Positions 8,757-17,135 of a stretch of DNA of 64,000 nucleotides are shown one piece after another. Position 1 is the stretch's first letter; each line of letters begins with the position of its first letter. The position numbers were made by a program, and so were the translations under genes. The stretch comes from Collinsella aerofaciens. Lineage in GTDB: Bacteria; Actinomycetota; Coriobacteriia; Coriobacteriales; Coriobacteriaceae. The stretch covers positions 1 to 64,000 of the forward strand of contig NZ_JAQLEM010000006.1 in assembly GCF_028209885.1 (NCBI RefSeq). The letters are read 5' to 3'. Below the pieces are notes generated by a model. The model saw nothing but the letters and a program-made list of their open reading frames with translations, did not search any database and had not been told where the DNA came from.

Positions 8757-9887
8757 CTAGCAGTCGATAACGTGCAGGTCGTGCGGGGTCTTGGTGAAGG
8801 GCTCGTAGCCGTTCTCGGTGACCACGCCGTAGTCCTCAAGGCGCACGCCGCCCACGCCGGGCAGGTAGACGCCGGGCTCCATGGTGACAACCGAGCCGAT
8901 CTCGATGGTGTTCTTGCTGCGGTTGAAGTTGGGCAGCTCGTGGATGTCGATGCCCACGCCGTGGCCCAGACCATGGTTGTAGTAATCACCATAGCCGGCA
9001 TCGCCGATGATCTTCTTGGAAAGCTTGAAGATGTCGTTACCCTCAACGCCCGGATGGATGGCGGCGACGCACTCCTCGTGCGTGCGGCGCACGAGTGCGT
9101 ACAGGTCGAGCTGCTCCTGGGTGGGCTCGCCCATCACGACAGTGCGCGTCATATCGGAGCGGTAATCGCAGTAGCCCGCGCCGTAATCCATGAGAACGAA
9201 GTCGCCCTTCTCGATGACACGGTCACTCGGCACGGCATGCGGGTTGGCGGTGTTGGGGCCGCTCGCCACAATGGAGCCGAAGGCCAGGCTGTCGGCGCCG
9301 TTGGCGAACATAAAGTTCTCGAGCTCGTTGCGAACCTGCTTCTCGGTCATACCGGGCTTAATAAAGCCGAGCATGTGCTGGAAGGCGGCGTCAGTGATCG
9401 ACTGTGCATGGCGCATGAGCTCGATCTCCTCGGCATCCTTGATGGCGCGCATCTTGCGGATGTCGTCGTGCATCAGCGGCAGCATGCAGGCGACGGAACG
9501 GTCCTCCAGGCCGCGCTGAATACCCTGGTAGAAGTTAATCTGCATATCGTCCTCGACAGCACAGACACGGCACTTGTTAGCCGCAATCTTGCCGGCGACC
9601 CAGCCGGGGATGGTACCCTCGTCCATGTCGTAGACCCAGGGGCTGCCGGCGGGCGTGTTCTCCTCAAAGCTGTTGAGGTAGCGCGAGTCGGTGTGGAACA
9701 GGCACTGGTCGACCGTAATAAACGCAGCGTGCGGGAACTCGAAGGTGTAGTCGAAGACGCCCTTCACGCCCGTAAGCCAACGAAGGTTGGCCTCGTCGCG
9801 CACCACGATGGCATCGTAGCCACGCTCGGCCATCAGGGCACGGACACGCTCGATACGACCGGCAGGACCGGCAGCAAACTCAGACAT
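8757..9887 (-). CDS. pepP: M24-family Xaa-Pro aminopeptidase
   Basis: This 376-aa cytosolic metallopeptidase removes N-terminal residues preceding proline. It has an N-terminal creatinase-like domain (about 1-140) and a C-terminal pita-bread domain. Predicted dinuclear metal ligands are visible: the two Asp of MDYGAGYCDYRSDMT, His of HGLGHGVGIDIHE, Glu of MEPGVYLPG and Glu of VRLEDYGVV. Whether it is closer to PepP or PepQ cannot be settled by eye. The efp gene lies immediately downstream, a frequent pairing. Confidence 0.88.
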   Translation of the reverse strand: MSEFAAGPAGRIERVRALMAERGYDAIVVRDEANLRWLTGVKGVFDYTFEFPHAAFITVDQCLFHTDSRYLNSFEENTPAGSPWVYDMDEGTIPGWVAGKIAANKCRVCAVEDDMQINFYQGIQRGLEDRSVACMLPLMHDDIRKMRAIKDAEEIELMRHAQSITDAAFQHMLGFIKPGMTEKQVRNELENFMFANGADSLAFGSIVASGPNTANPHAVPSDRVIEKGDFVLMDYGAGYCDYRSDMTRTVVMGEPTQEQLDLYALVRRTHEECVAAIHPGVEGNDIFKLSKKIIGDAGYGDYYNHGLGHGVGIDIHELPNFNRSKNTIEIGSVVTMEPGVYLPGVGGVRLEDYGVVTENGYEPFTKTPHDLHVIDC

Positions 9888-9919
9888 GCAGATTCCTTTC
9901 TTGTTGTCTCAAGATAGAC

Positions 9920-9982
9920 GGGACGGGTCTCAACCGAACGACGGAATCGCATGCGATCCGCAACCGATTGAAAACCCGCCCC
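9920..9982. repeat. Imperfect inverted repeat upstream of pepP
   Basis: GGGACGGGT (9920-9928) pairs with ACCCGCCCC (9974-9982). Pairing continues imperfectly inward to the 10-bp palindrome TCGCATGCGA at the centre. It lies in the 132-nt gap between the aroB-like stop and the pepP start. It could stop transcription from aroK/aroB-like, and it carries the GGGAC core of the dispersed repeats. Confidence 0.55.
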
Positions 9983-10019
9983 TCAACATGATACGAAAGA
10001 CGATGGAAGTCAATAAATC

Positions 10020-11129
10020 TTAGAGAAGTTCTTTACGAGAAGCCAAGTAGGCGTGAGCATGGCGCTCAAGAACCTCGTCCTCAACGTTCGTTAGGCGAAT
10101 TGCGCCGAGTGCCGCGGGCAGCGGCAGCATGCTGCGGTTTGAGCGCGCGAACTGCTGTCTGCGGAACTCCTCGATATATGCGGCAGGCTCCAGATCGAAG
10201 GCAAGTTCCTCGATACCAAAGTCCTCCAGACAGTCATCGACCTCAAAGACGTAATCGATATCGAAGTCGCAGGCGTCGTGGGCAAGGCGCGCCTCAAAGC
10301 GCATGCCCTCGGACAACAGCTGGTAGGCAGGGACCTGCGAAGCGGCATCGCCCAAGCAAGCGCGCAAGGTACGCTCCCCCGTCTTGCCAAAATCGAGCGC
10401 ATGGCGGGCGCTCGGGTTCGTGGCCATCAGTACGTCCTTGCGAGCAGTCTGAGACCATTGAACGGCATTGACGAGCGCGACCTCCTCGCCCGCGAGAATC
10501 TCGGGGACGGTCTCAATAAACTGATTCCAGCGGGACTTGCTGCTCGAAAGCATGGTGCCAACAAGTACCGCATAGCCGAGCTTGAGGTCCTCGGGGTCCG
10601 CCTCGCGAACAAGATCGAGGTCACACACGACCAAACCCGGTTCGGGACGGAACGCGATAGCGGGAAGCGCATTGGCCGACGAGGCGACAAGCGGCTTCAT
10701 GGTCGTCGCGACCGTGAGCATGGCGTCGAAGGTCGTCGGCAGCAGCGCGCACTCGGTTCGGCCACACCACTGGTTGGCGCACCAGCTAACAACCGAGCAG
10801 GTTGCGGCATCGCCAACGGCAACAACCAGATCGTCGCAGGTAACGCCGTTGGCAGACAGGGCGCCAAAGATAGCATCAGCATCGGCCAGCGTGGCACCAG
10901 CAGGCGAAACCTCGAGGACTAGCGGCGACACGGCAAAACCGGCGTCGACCAGCGCATGCTCGACGACTTCACCAAAACGCTCGGATGTGGCGGTGTTCCA
11001 AACGACCATCGCGCGCTTAGGCTTGCCCACGGCCGAGGCAAACATACGCGACAGCTCATCGAACGCACCCAATCCGACACGGACATCGACGCTGCGGTTT
11101 TGGAAATTGATCAGTTGACGGCGAATCAT
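10020..11129 (-). CDS. Degenerate 3-dehydroquinate synthase-like (AroB fold) protein
   Basis: This 369-aa protein aligns in outline with AroB: an N-terminal Rossmann-like half (ending LVVAVGDAATCSVVSW, where AroB has GGGVVGDLAGF), an LLPTTFDAMLTVATT segment (AroB PTTLLAQVDSSVGGK), a VVCDLDLV segment and a helical C-terminal half. The catalytic signatures are gone. The AEVIKYG glutamate region reads LGYAVLVGT. The LNFGHTFGH histidines read LDFGKTGER. The HGEAV box reads LLSEGM. NAD and Zn binding therefore look lost. Its ATG at 11129 overlaps the aroK stop (ATGA), so it is translationally coupled to shikimate kinase. It is either a diverged non-catalytic partner or a decaying gene kept open; function unknown. 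Confidence 0.72.
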   Translation of the reverse strand: MIRRQLINFQNRSVDVRVGLGAFDELSRMFASAVGKPKRAMVVWNTATSERFGEVVEHALVDAGFAVSPLVLEVSPAGATLADADAIFGALSANGVTCDDLVVAVGDAATCSVVSWCANQWCGRTECALLPTTFDAMLTVATTMKPLVASSANALPAIAFRPEPGLVVCDLDLVREADPEDLKLGYAVLVGTMLSSSKSRWNQFIETVPEILAGEEVALVNAVQWSQTARKDVLMATNPSARHALDFGKTGERTLRACLGDAASQVPAYQLLSEGMRFEARLAHDACDFDIDYVFEVDDCLEDFGIEELAFDLEPAAYIEEFRRQQFARSNRSMLPLPAALGAIRLTNVEDEVLERHAHAYLASRKELL

Positions 11130-11659
11130 AGCAGCCCACGCTCCAAAAGCATCTCGGCACAAAGGTAGGAAACGTCCTCGAAGGACTTGTTGCGAATATC
11201 AAGGGTAAGGTCGGCAGCCTGGCGATACAGCGGACGGCGATGCTCAAACAGGCGCGCGGCATGCTCGGGCGAGCGGAAATCGGGGCGCGTGTCGGACCGA
11301 CGAATCTGGCGAATCGAATCCTCGAAGTCGCCCTCGAGGTACACGCACGTACCCATTTCGTGCATCAGCACAATATTCACCGGTGTCTCGACGATACCGC
11401 CCCCGCACGAAACCAACAGGCTGCGCTCACTTTGGAGCGAACGGAGCGCCGAGGTCTCGAGCTCGCGAAAACGATCCTCGCCCTCGGTCTCAAAAATCTC
11501 GGTTACCGACTTGCCGCAACGGCGCACGACCAGGCGGTCGGTATCGATAAAACGCCGCTTGAACATGGTGCCGACGTTGCGCGCGAGCGTCGACTTGCCC
11601 GCGCCCAAAAAGCCGATAAAGAAGATATGGTCGCAGCCGTGTTTGGTGTGCTGGGACAT
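11126..11659 (-). CDS. aroK: Shikimate kinase
   Basis: This 177-aa P-loop kinase is of the AroK family, which phosphorylates shikimate at the 3-hydroxyl. Walker A GFLGAGKST lies at residues 16-24. The substrate-binding DTD follows in FIDTDRLV, and the glycine-rich SCGGGIV and the LID-like arginine region (RRSDTRPDF) are present. The adjoining aroB-like gene appears non-catalytic and no other shikimate-pathway gene is nearby, so the completeness of the pathway cannot be judged here. Confidence 0.88.
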   Translation of the reverse strand: MSQHTKHGCDHIFFIGFLGAGKSTLARNVGTMFKRRFIDTDRLVVRRCGKSVTEIFETEGEDRFRELETSALRSLQSERSLLVSCGGGIVETPVNIVLMHEMGTCVYLEGDFEDSIRQIRRSDTRPDFRSPEHAARLFEHRRPLYRQAADLTLDIRNKSFEDVSYLCAEMLLERGLL

Positions 11660-11667
11660 AGCGAGAC

Positions 11668-12165
11668 CTATTCCTCGCAGGGAAGGTCGCGCAGGGCCCG
11701 GCGCTCAAAGATACGGAAGATCTGCGTATACCACAGGTCCTGCGTCGCCTGCGGCTTTACCAGGATGGTATCGACGCCGGCGAAATTACCGCTCCACACG
11801 TCAGTGTAGAGCTGATCACCGATCAGCACCGCCTCGTCGACCGTGGCGCCGAGGCGCTTAAGACCCGCCTTGAGGGCAAACGGCGCCGGCTTCATGGCGT
11901 GGCTGATGGCCTCGAGTCCCAGCTCGCGTGCTGATGCCATGACCTGGTCGCGATGCCAGTTGTTGGACACCATGCACAGCTTAAAGCCTTTGGCGCGGGC
12001 GGTATCGAGCCAAGCGGAAACCGCGGCGGGAACCTGCTCGGTGTCGCGCGGCACCAGGGTGTTATCGCGATCGAGCAGAATGGCGCGTTTGCCGTCGGCC
12101 CAAAGGGTATCAAGGTCGATGCGATCGACCGAGGCAACGTAACGTTTGGGGCTAAAAATCCTCAT
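11668..12165 (-). CDS. yqeG: YqeG-family HAD phosphatase
   Basis: This 165-aa protein is of the YqeG type of the HAD superfamily. HAD motif I is LLDRDNTLV with both aspartates, motif II is MVSNN, the motif III lysine lies in HAMKPAP, and motif IV is LIGDQLYTDV. Substrates of bacterial YqeG are not well defined; related eukaryotic enzymes dephosphorylate phosphatidylglycerophosphate. The ATG at 12165 follows the mltG stop by 1 nt; the longer open frame upstream is antisense-like sequence inside mltG. Confidence 0.85.
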   Translation of the reverse strand: MRIFSPKRYVASVDRIDLDTLWADGKRAILLDRDNTLVPRDTEQVPAAVSAWLDTARAKGFKLCMVSNNWHRDQVMASARELGLEAISHAMKPAPFALKAGLKRLGATVDEAVLIGDQLYTDVWSGNFAGVDTILVKPQATQDLWYTQIFRIFERRALRDLPCEE

Positions 12166-12166
12166 G

Positions 12167-13600
12167 CTAATTCCAAGACTGTTGATGCTCTTCGTAGGTT
12201 TGCGAGAAGTACTCCTCGTCCTGCGTAATGTAGAAATACAGGTCATCAGAGTCGGTCGGCTCAAGGGTGGCCTTGAGCGCCTCGAGCGACGGAGAGCAGA
12301 TGGGCGTGGGCGGCAGGCCCTCATGCTTATAGGTGTTATACGGACTATCGCTCTGCAGGTCGTCGGCGGTAACCTCGCCACCGGTGACATACATCATAGT
12401 CGCATCGCTATTGAGATAGCGCAGGCCATCGAGCTTGCCGGCAAGGCGGTTGTAGAAAACCGAGGCCACATGCGCACGTTGATCGGCGTTGAGGCCCTCG
12501 CGCTCAACGATAGAGGCCAAGTTGACGATGTCGTAGTCGGACATCTCCACACCGTAGCGTTCCTTGATCTTGGCTTCGCAGCTCGCAAAGTCAAGCGACT
12601 TGTACTCGGTCTTAAACTGATCGAGCATAGCGCGAATCACGCCATCGGCCGTCGGCGAATCACCCAACGAATAGGTCTTGGGGAACAAGAAACCCTCGAG
12701 CGAATCGTTGGCGGCGCCCTTAAGGAAGCTATAGTCGTCCACGTAGTTGGAGGCCTTGGCCTGGTTGAGGAAGTCTTCCTTAGAGATGCTGTCGTAGGCC
12801 TGGGCCACACGGTCGGCGACTTGATCGACCGTCAGGCCCTCAGGGATAGTCAGCGCACTGGAGCCCGCGTTGGGGCCTTCCATGAGCTGCTGAACAACCT
12901 TGGTCGCATCCATGAGTGTGGTGAACGAATAATCACCAGGCTTGAGCGACATATCGGCGTTGAGCTTTTTCACCGCCGCATAATAATCCTTGGGATTTTC
13001 GACGATATGGTTCTCGGAGAGAATCGAGGCGATAGTATCGCCCGAAGCACCATCGGGAATGGTCACCGTAACCTGCTGACCAGCCGTGACCTTCGTATCC
13101 TCACCGGCAAAGAAGCCCTTGACGGCCGGCACGACAAAGAAAGCGATCGCAGCAAGCGCGAGCACCGACACCACAACGCCGATGATCATCGGAACCGGAG
13201 AACTCTTCTTTTGAGCACCGCGACGAGCATGCGTGTTGTAGCTCGAGCGGGTCGCCGGAGCAACGCCATGCGAACCACGAGCGTGATGCGAATGCAATTG
13301 GGGGGCCTGCGTTCGCTGGGTAGGTGCCTGCTGCTTAAAGCGGGTGCCGCCTGCAGGCTGGGCCGTACGAGCAGTGGGCTGCTGAACCGCGTGAGAAGCC
13401 GAATGCTGAACCGAACGAGCAGAAGGCTGCTGACCCGTCCGTTGAACAGGTTGGGCCGAACGAGAGAAGGACTGCGCCGGGCGCGCGGCAGGCTGAGCTG
13501 CGCGCTGCGTCGGCTGTGCTGGACGCTGGCCAGGCTGGGCAGGGCGCGACGCCGGCTGCTGTGTACGATTCGGCTGGCGCGGATCGGAAGCACTAGGCAT
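12167..13600 (-). CDS. mltG: Endolytic murein transglycosylase MltG
   Basis: MltG cleaves nascent glycan strands and sets peptidoglycan strand length. The protein is 477 aa. A cytoplasmic N-terminal region of about 125 residues is unusually rich in Gln, Pro, Ala and Arg with repeated AQPA-like units. One transmembrane helix follows (VVVSVLALAAIAFFVVPAV), then a LysM-like segment (VTVTIPDGASGDTIASIL) and the YceG domain with the catalytic Glu in LASIVEREG. The start at 13600 follows an ideal GAGGAGG site and overlaps the ruvX stop by 8 nt. Confidence 0.93.
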   Translation of the reverse strand: MPSASDPRQPNRTQQPASRPAQPGQRPAQPTQRAAQPAARPAQSFSRSAQPVQRTGQQPSARSVQHSASHAVQQPTARTAQPAGGTRFKQQAPTQRTQAPQLHSHHARGSHGVAPATRSSYNTHARRGAQKKSSPVPMIIGVVVSVLALAAIAFFVVPAVKGFFAGEDTKVTAGQQVTVTIPDGASGDTIASILSENHIVENPKDYYAAVKKLNADMSLKPGDYSFTTLMDATKVVQQLMEGPNAGSSALTIPEGLTVDQVADRVAQAYDSISKEDFLNQAKASNYVDDYSFLKGAANDSLEGFLFPKTYSLGDSPTADGVIRAMLDQFKTEYKSLDFASCEAKIKERYGVEMSDYDIVNLASIVEREGLNADQRAHVASVFYNRLAGKLDGLRYLNSDATMMYVTGGEVTADDLQSDSPYNTYKHEGLPPTPICSPSLEALKATLEPTDSDDLYFYITQDEEYFSQTYEEHQQSWN

Positions 13601-14021
13601 GCGAAACCTCCTCGTTTTTACGATCGAGCCACGTCTGCAAAAACAGGCTGGCGGCAATCATGTCGATCTTGCCCCTCATCTGCTTTTCGTTGAGTCCCTG
13701 CTCGCGCAGGATACGCTTGGCCTCTTGCGAGGACAGACGCTCGTCCTCAAACTCCAACGGAAGATCGAACTCGTCGGCAATATTTTGCGCCACAGCGGCA
13801 ACGCGCTCGGCCTGAGGGCCGGGCTCACCGGCCATGGTCAGGGGGCGTCCGCTTACCAGGATGTCGGGCTCATAGTCCTCAACCAGGTAGCGGAACGTCT
13901 TGGCCATACCGGTGACCTCGGCAGCCGGAAGCACCTTGACAGGCATCGCCATCTTGCCATCACGGCTCGAGACGGCGATGCCAATCCTGGTCTCCCCTAT
14001 GTCCAGCGCGAGCGCAACCAC
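13593..14021 (-). CDS. ruvX: YqgF/RuvX putative Holliday junction resolvase
   Basis: This 142-aa RNase H-fold protein has the first catalytic Asp in LALDIGETRIGIAV, a conserved Glu in FEDERLSSQEA and an Asp in KIDMIAASLFLQ. YqgF is implicated in 16S rRNA 5'-end processing and Holliday junction cleavage. It starts with GTG and lies 17 nt past the alaS stop, in the widespread alaS-ruvX-mltG order. Confidence 0.92.
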   Translation of the reverse strand: MVALALDIGETRIGIAVSSRDGKMAMPVKVLPAAEVTGMAKTFRYLVEDYEPDILVSGRPLTMAGEPGPQAERVAAVAQNIADEFDLPLEFEDERLSSQEAKRILREQGLNEKQMRGKIDMIAASLFLQTWLDRKNEEVSHA

Positions 14022-14038
14022 AGCGACTTCTTAGATTC

Positions 14039-16696
14039 TTAGGCGCCGAGCGCGGTCTTAGCGGCCGCGAGGGCATCGGCGATGCCGGCAGCATTCTTGC
14101 CACCGGCCTGGGCCATGTTGGGACGACCGCCACCGCGACCGTCGACCAGACCCGCGATCTGCTTGATCACGTTACCGGCGTGGAAACCGGCCTTGACGGC
14201 GTCATCGGAGCCGGCAGCGAGCAGGGCCGGAGTGCCCTTCTCAGTCACGCTGGCGACGACACAAGCGACAGGGCCAGCGACCTTCTGATGCACGGTATCC
14301 CATACGTTGCGCAGGTCGGCAGCCTCAAGGCCCTGGAGCTCAGCGACAACGAGCTTATAGCCGTCGAGCTCGACGGCGCCCTCGATGGCGCTGGAGATGG
14401 CGTCGGAGGAGCCACCGGTCAGAGCCTTTTTGAGCTTGTTGGACGTCTCGCGCAGCTCAGCCTGCAGGTTCTCCACGCGGGCGGGAACCTCGTCGACGCG
14501 GCACTTGAGCGCAGCGGCGGCGGCGTCAACGAGCGCCAGGCGGTCGGCCATGTAGTCGAGGGCACCCTTAGAGGTCACGGCCTCGATACGGCGGACATTG
14601 GAGCCCGTGGAGGACTCGGAAATGATCTTGAACAGACCAATCTCTGCGGTATTGGCGGCATGGGTGCCACCACAGAGCTCGCGGGAGAACGGCTGGTCCT
14701 CGGCGCCCACGGAGACGACGCGGACGACATCGCCGTACTTCTCTCCAAACAGAGCGACAGCGCCGGCAGCCTTAGCCTCGTCGATGCCCATGACACGGGT
14801 CACGACCGGCTTGGAAGCGAAGATCTGCTGGTTGACCAGGTCCTCGACAGCCTTGAGCTGCTCGGAGGACAGGGCCTCGAAGTGCGTGAAGTCAAAGCGT
14901 AGGTGCTCGGGCGTCACCAGCGAGCCGGCCTGGGAGACGTGCTCGCCCAGGACCTGCTTAAGGGCAGCGTCGAGCAGGTGCGTGGCGGTGTGGTTGCGGC
15001 GCAGGAAGCCACGGCGCTCGGCGTCGAGCGCGGCGGTAACAGCGGCACCGACAGCCAGCGTGCCCTCGGCAACGTGCGCGACGTGGGCATACAGGCCGTT
15101 GTGGTTCTTGGTGTCGGCAACGGTCAGAACAACGCCCTCGGCGGAAAGCTTGCCGGCATCGCCCTGCTGGCCACCCATCTCGGCATAGAACGGGGTGCGG
15201 TCGAGCACAACCTCGACATCCTCGCCGGCGGCAGCGGACTCGACGGACTCGCCGTTGCGCACGATGGCGACAACCTTGGCGCCCTCGATCACATCGTTGT
15301 CATAGCCGTCGAACTCGGTCGCAGCGACCTTGTCGGAAAGCTCAACCCACACGTCGTTGAAGCTGCCCCAGGCGTCGCCCTTGGCATTGGCGCGGGCGCG
15401 GGCCTTCTGGTCCTCCATGCAGGCAGTGAAGCCGTCCATGTCGACGTCGTGGCCAGCGGTGCCGGCGATCTCGACGGTCAGGTCGATGGGGAAACCAAAG
15501 GTGTCGTGCAGCTTAAAGGCAACGTCGCCCGGAAGCACAGCGCCCTCGGCAAGCGCTGCCAGGGCCTCATCCAGGTAAACACGGCCGTTGTCGAGCGTCG
15601 TGGAGAAGCGCTCCTCCTCGGAGGCGACGATACCCTTGACGAGGGCGACGTTCTTGAACAGCTCGGGATAAGCCTCGCCCATCTGAGCGTTGACTTCGTC
15701 GATGAACTTGGTCAGGAAGGCACCCTCGATACCCAGCAGGCGACCGTGGAACACGGCACGGCGGAGCAGACGGCGAAGGACATACTCGCGACCCTCGTTA
15801 CCGGGAAGGATGCCGTCCGAGATCATAAAGTCGACGGCACGGGAGTGATCGGCGATGATGCGCAGCGAGCGGCTGACGCCGGAGTAGTCATCGGCGTCAT
15901 AGGTCTTGCCGCTGATCTTCTCACCGAGCTTGATGAGGTGCTGCATCAGATCGCCGTCGTAGTTGGCGGTCTTATGCTGCATGATGGCGGCCATGCGCTC
16001 CAGGCCCATACCCGTATCGAGGTTGCGATGCGGCAGCTCCGGCATGGAGCCGTCCTCCTGGCGGTCGTACTGGGTAAAGACGAGGTTCCAGAACTCCAGG
16101 AAGCGGTCGCAGTCGCAGCCAGGCTTGCAGTCGGGGCTGCCGCAGCCGACCTCCTCGCCCATATCAAAGTAGATCTCAGAGCACGGACCGCAGGGGCCGG
16201 TGGGGCCAGCGGCCCAGAAGTTGTCGTCCTCGCCCAGGCGAGAGATGTGATCCTCGGCAACGCCCAGGGAGCGCCACACATCGTGGGTCTCGTCGTCCTC
16301 GGTAAAGACGGTGAAGTACAGGCGGTCGAGCGGCAGTTTGAACTCCTTGGTAATGAGCTCAAAGGCCCAAGCGCAGGCCTGCTGCTTGGAGACGCCGCCA
16401 AAGGAGAAGTCGCCGAGCATCTCGAAGAAGGACAGGTGACGGCCGTCCTCGCCGATGCAATCGATGTCGTTGGTGCGGACGCACTTCTGGCAGGAGATAG
16501 CGCCGATCTCCTTCATGGTCTTCTTGCCCTGGTAGTACTCCTTAAACTGGTTCATGCCGGCGTTGGCAAGCAGCAGCGAAGGATCGTCGGGGACGAGGGA
16601 CGAAGAAGGATAGAGCTTAAGACCGCGCTCCTCAAAGAAGTTGAGGAACTTGGAGCGGATCTCGGCCGTAGTCATTGACGGGTAGTCAGCACTCAT
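14039..16696 (-). CDS. alaS: Alanyl-tRNA synthetase
   Basis: This class II synthetase of 885 aa charges tRNA-Ala. The N-terminal catalytic core contains RSKFLNFFEERG and LANAGMNQFK. The editing domain has the zinc-binding HTATH and CGGTH motifs. A C-Ala domain ends in GGRPNMAQAGGKN. The ATG at 16696 is preceded by GGAGATTCCCTCT; an in-frame extension upstream lacks conservation and runs across the promoter. No T-box is visible, and the leader is short. Confidence 0.97.
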   Translation of the reverse strand: MSADYPSMTTAEIRSKFLNFFEERGLKLYPSSSLVPDDPSLLLANAGMNQFKEYYQGKKTMKEIGAISCQKCVRTNDIDCIGEDGRHLSFFEMLGDFSFGGVSKQQACAWAFELITKEFKLPLDRLYFTVFTEDDETHDVWRSLGVAEDHISRLGEDDNFWAAGPTGPCGPCSEIYFDMGEEVGCGSPDCKPGCDCDRFLEFWNLVFTQYDRQEDGSMPELPHRNLDTGMGLERMAAIMQHKTANYDGDLMQHLIKLGEKISGKTYDADDYSGVSRSLRIIADHSRAVDFMISDGILPGNEGREYVLRRLLRRAVFHGRLLGIEGAFLTKFIDEVNAQMGEAYPELFKNVALVKGIVASEEERFSTTLDNGRVYLDEALAALAEGAVLPGDVAFKLHDTFGFPIDLTVEIAGTAGHDVDMDGFTACMEDQKARARANAKGDAWGSFNDVWVELSDKVAATEFDGYDNDVIEGAKVVAIVRNGESVESAAAGEDVEVVLDRTPFYAEMGGQQGDAGKLSAEGVVLTVADTKNHNGLYAHVAHVAEGTLAVGAAVTAALDAERRGFLRRNHTATHLLDAALKQVLGEHVSQAGSLVTPEHLRFDFTHFEALSSEQLKAVEDLVNQQIFASKPVVTRVMGIDEAKAAGAVALFGEKYGDVVRVVSVGAEDQPFSRELCGGTHAANTAEIGLFKIISESSTGSNVRRIEAVTSKGALDYMADRLALVDAAAAALKCRVDEVPARVENLQAELRETSNKLKKALTGGSSDAISSAIEGAVELDGYKLVVAELQGLEAADLRNVWDTVHQKVAGPVACVVASVTEKGTPALLAAGSDDAVKAGFHAGNVIKQIAGLVDGRGGGRPNMAQAGGKNAAGIADALAAAKTALGA

Positions 16697-16742
16697 AGAG
16701 GGAATCTCCTCGGTTTCACATCGAAACAGTTCAAACGTAACG

Positions 16743-16770
16743 ATATTACCATCCCACCGCGCAAGTGCAA
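16743..16770 (-). promoter_or_regulatory. Sigma-70-type promoter of alaS
   Basis: Read on the minus strand: -35 TTGCAC (16770-16765), a 16-nt spacer, and -10 TAATAT (16748-16743). Transcription would begin near 16736, leaving a leader of about 40 nt before the alaS start at 16696. Confidence 0.6.
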
Positions 16771-16799
16771 AAAAGAGGGCCGTCAAACAGCGACCCTCC
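16769..16799 (-). terminator. Terminator upstream of alaS, ending the sigma-factor operon
   Basis: On the minus strand a GAGGGTCG stem pairs imperfectly with CGGCCCTC and is followed by six T residues. No minus-strand gene lies between it and the AI-2E transporter stop at 17136, so it probably terminates that transcript. Its T tract abuts the -35 of the alaS promoter. Confidence 0.65.
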
Positions 16800-16889
16800 A
16801 GCGAAAGTGCACGTTATTTAGGACTGCGCGATCCTTTGAAAAAGGTTACTGTAAAATTACATATAAGAGTCACCCGGAAGGAGCGATCG

Positions 16890-17129
16890 ATGAAAAGCAA
16901 ACGATTTGTCCTGAACGCACTTCTGGTAGTAGCACTTTTAGCGCTCTCGGCCTTCTCCTGCTGGTACGCAAACCAACCGGCATTTGGCTACGTATTGTAT
17001 GCAGTAATGTCCGGCGATAAGGCTTATTACACTCTGCGCGCAATTGACATTCTCTTTTTCTATGTAGCTGGCCCCTTATCAATTGCTTTGCTCGCGTTTC
17101 TTGTCATTTACAACTTCAAGAAACGTTAA
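16890..17129 (+). CDS. Small two-helix membrane protein, unknown function
   Basis: This 79-aa protein has a basic N-terminus (MKSKRF), two predicted transmembrane helices (about residues 7-25 and 52-72) and a KKR C-terminus. The ATG follows an AAGGAG site with 7-nt spacing. The coding region is clearly more AT-rich than its neighbours, and the upstream DNA is too (TTGAAA at 16836, ACATAT 17 nt later is a possible promoter). It lies antisense within the 3' untranslated run of the AI-2E transporter transcript. No family is recognised; the base composition suggests recent acquisition. Confidence 0.65.
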   Translation: MKSKRFVLNALLVVALLALSAFSCWYANQPAFGYVLYAVMSGDKAYYTLRAIDILFFYVAGPLSIALLAFLVIYNFKKR

Positions 17130-17135
17130 CGGGAC

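Noticed and set aside
11668..12390. Longer form of the YqeG gene (240 codons)
   Set aside because: The added N-terminal part overlaps mltG in another frame and reads as Arg/Ser/Pro-rich antisense-like sequence; the HAD domain starts after the ATG at 12165.
14903..16678. Plus-strand open frame of 591 codons
   Set aside because: It is antisense to alaS; the alaS motifs are complete and the plus frame shows no domain.
16697..16889. Possible T-box leader for alaS
   Set aside because: The leader after the predicted promoter is only about 40 nt and has no specifier, AG bulge or T-box core; the hairpin upstream is read as an operon terminator.
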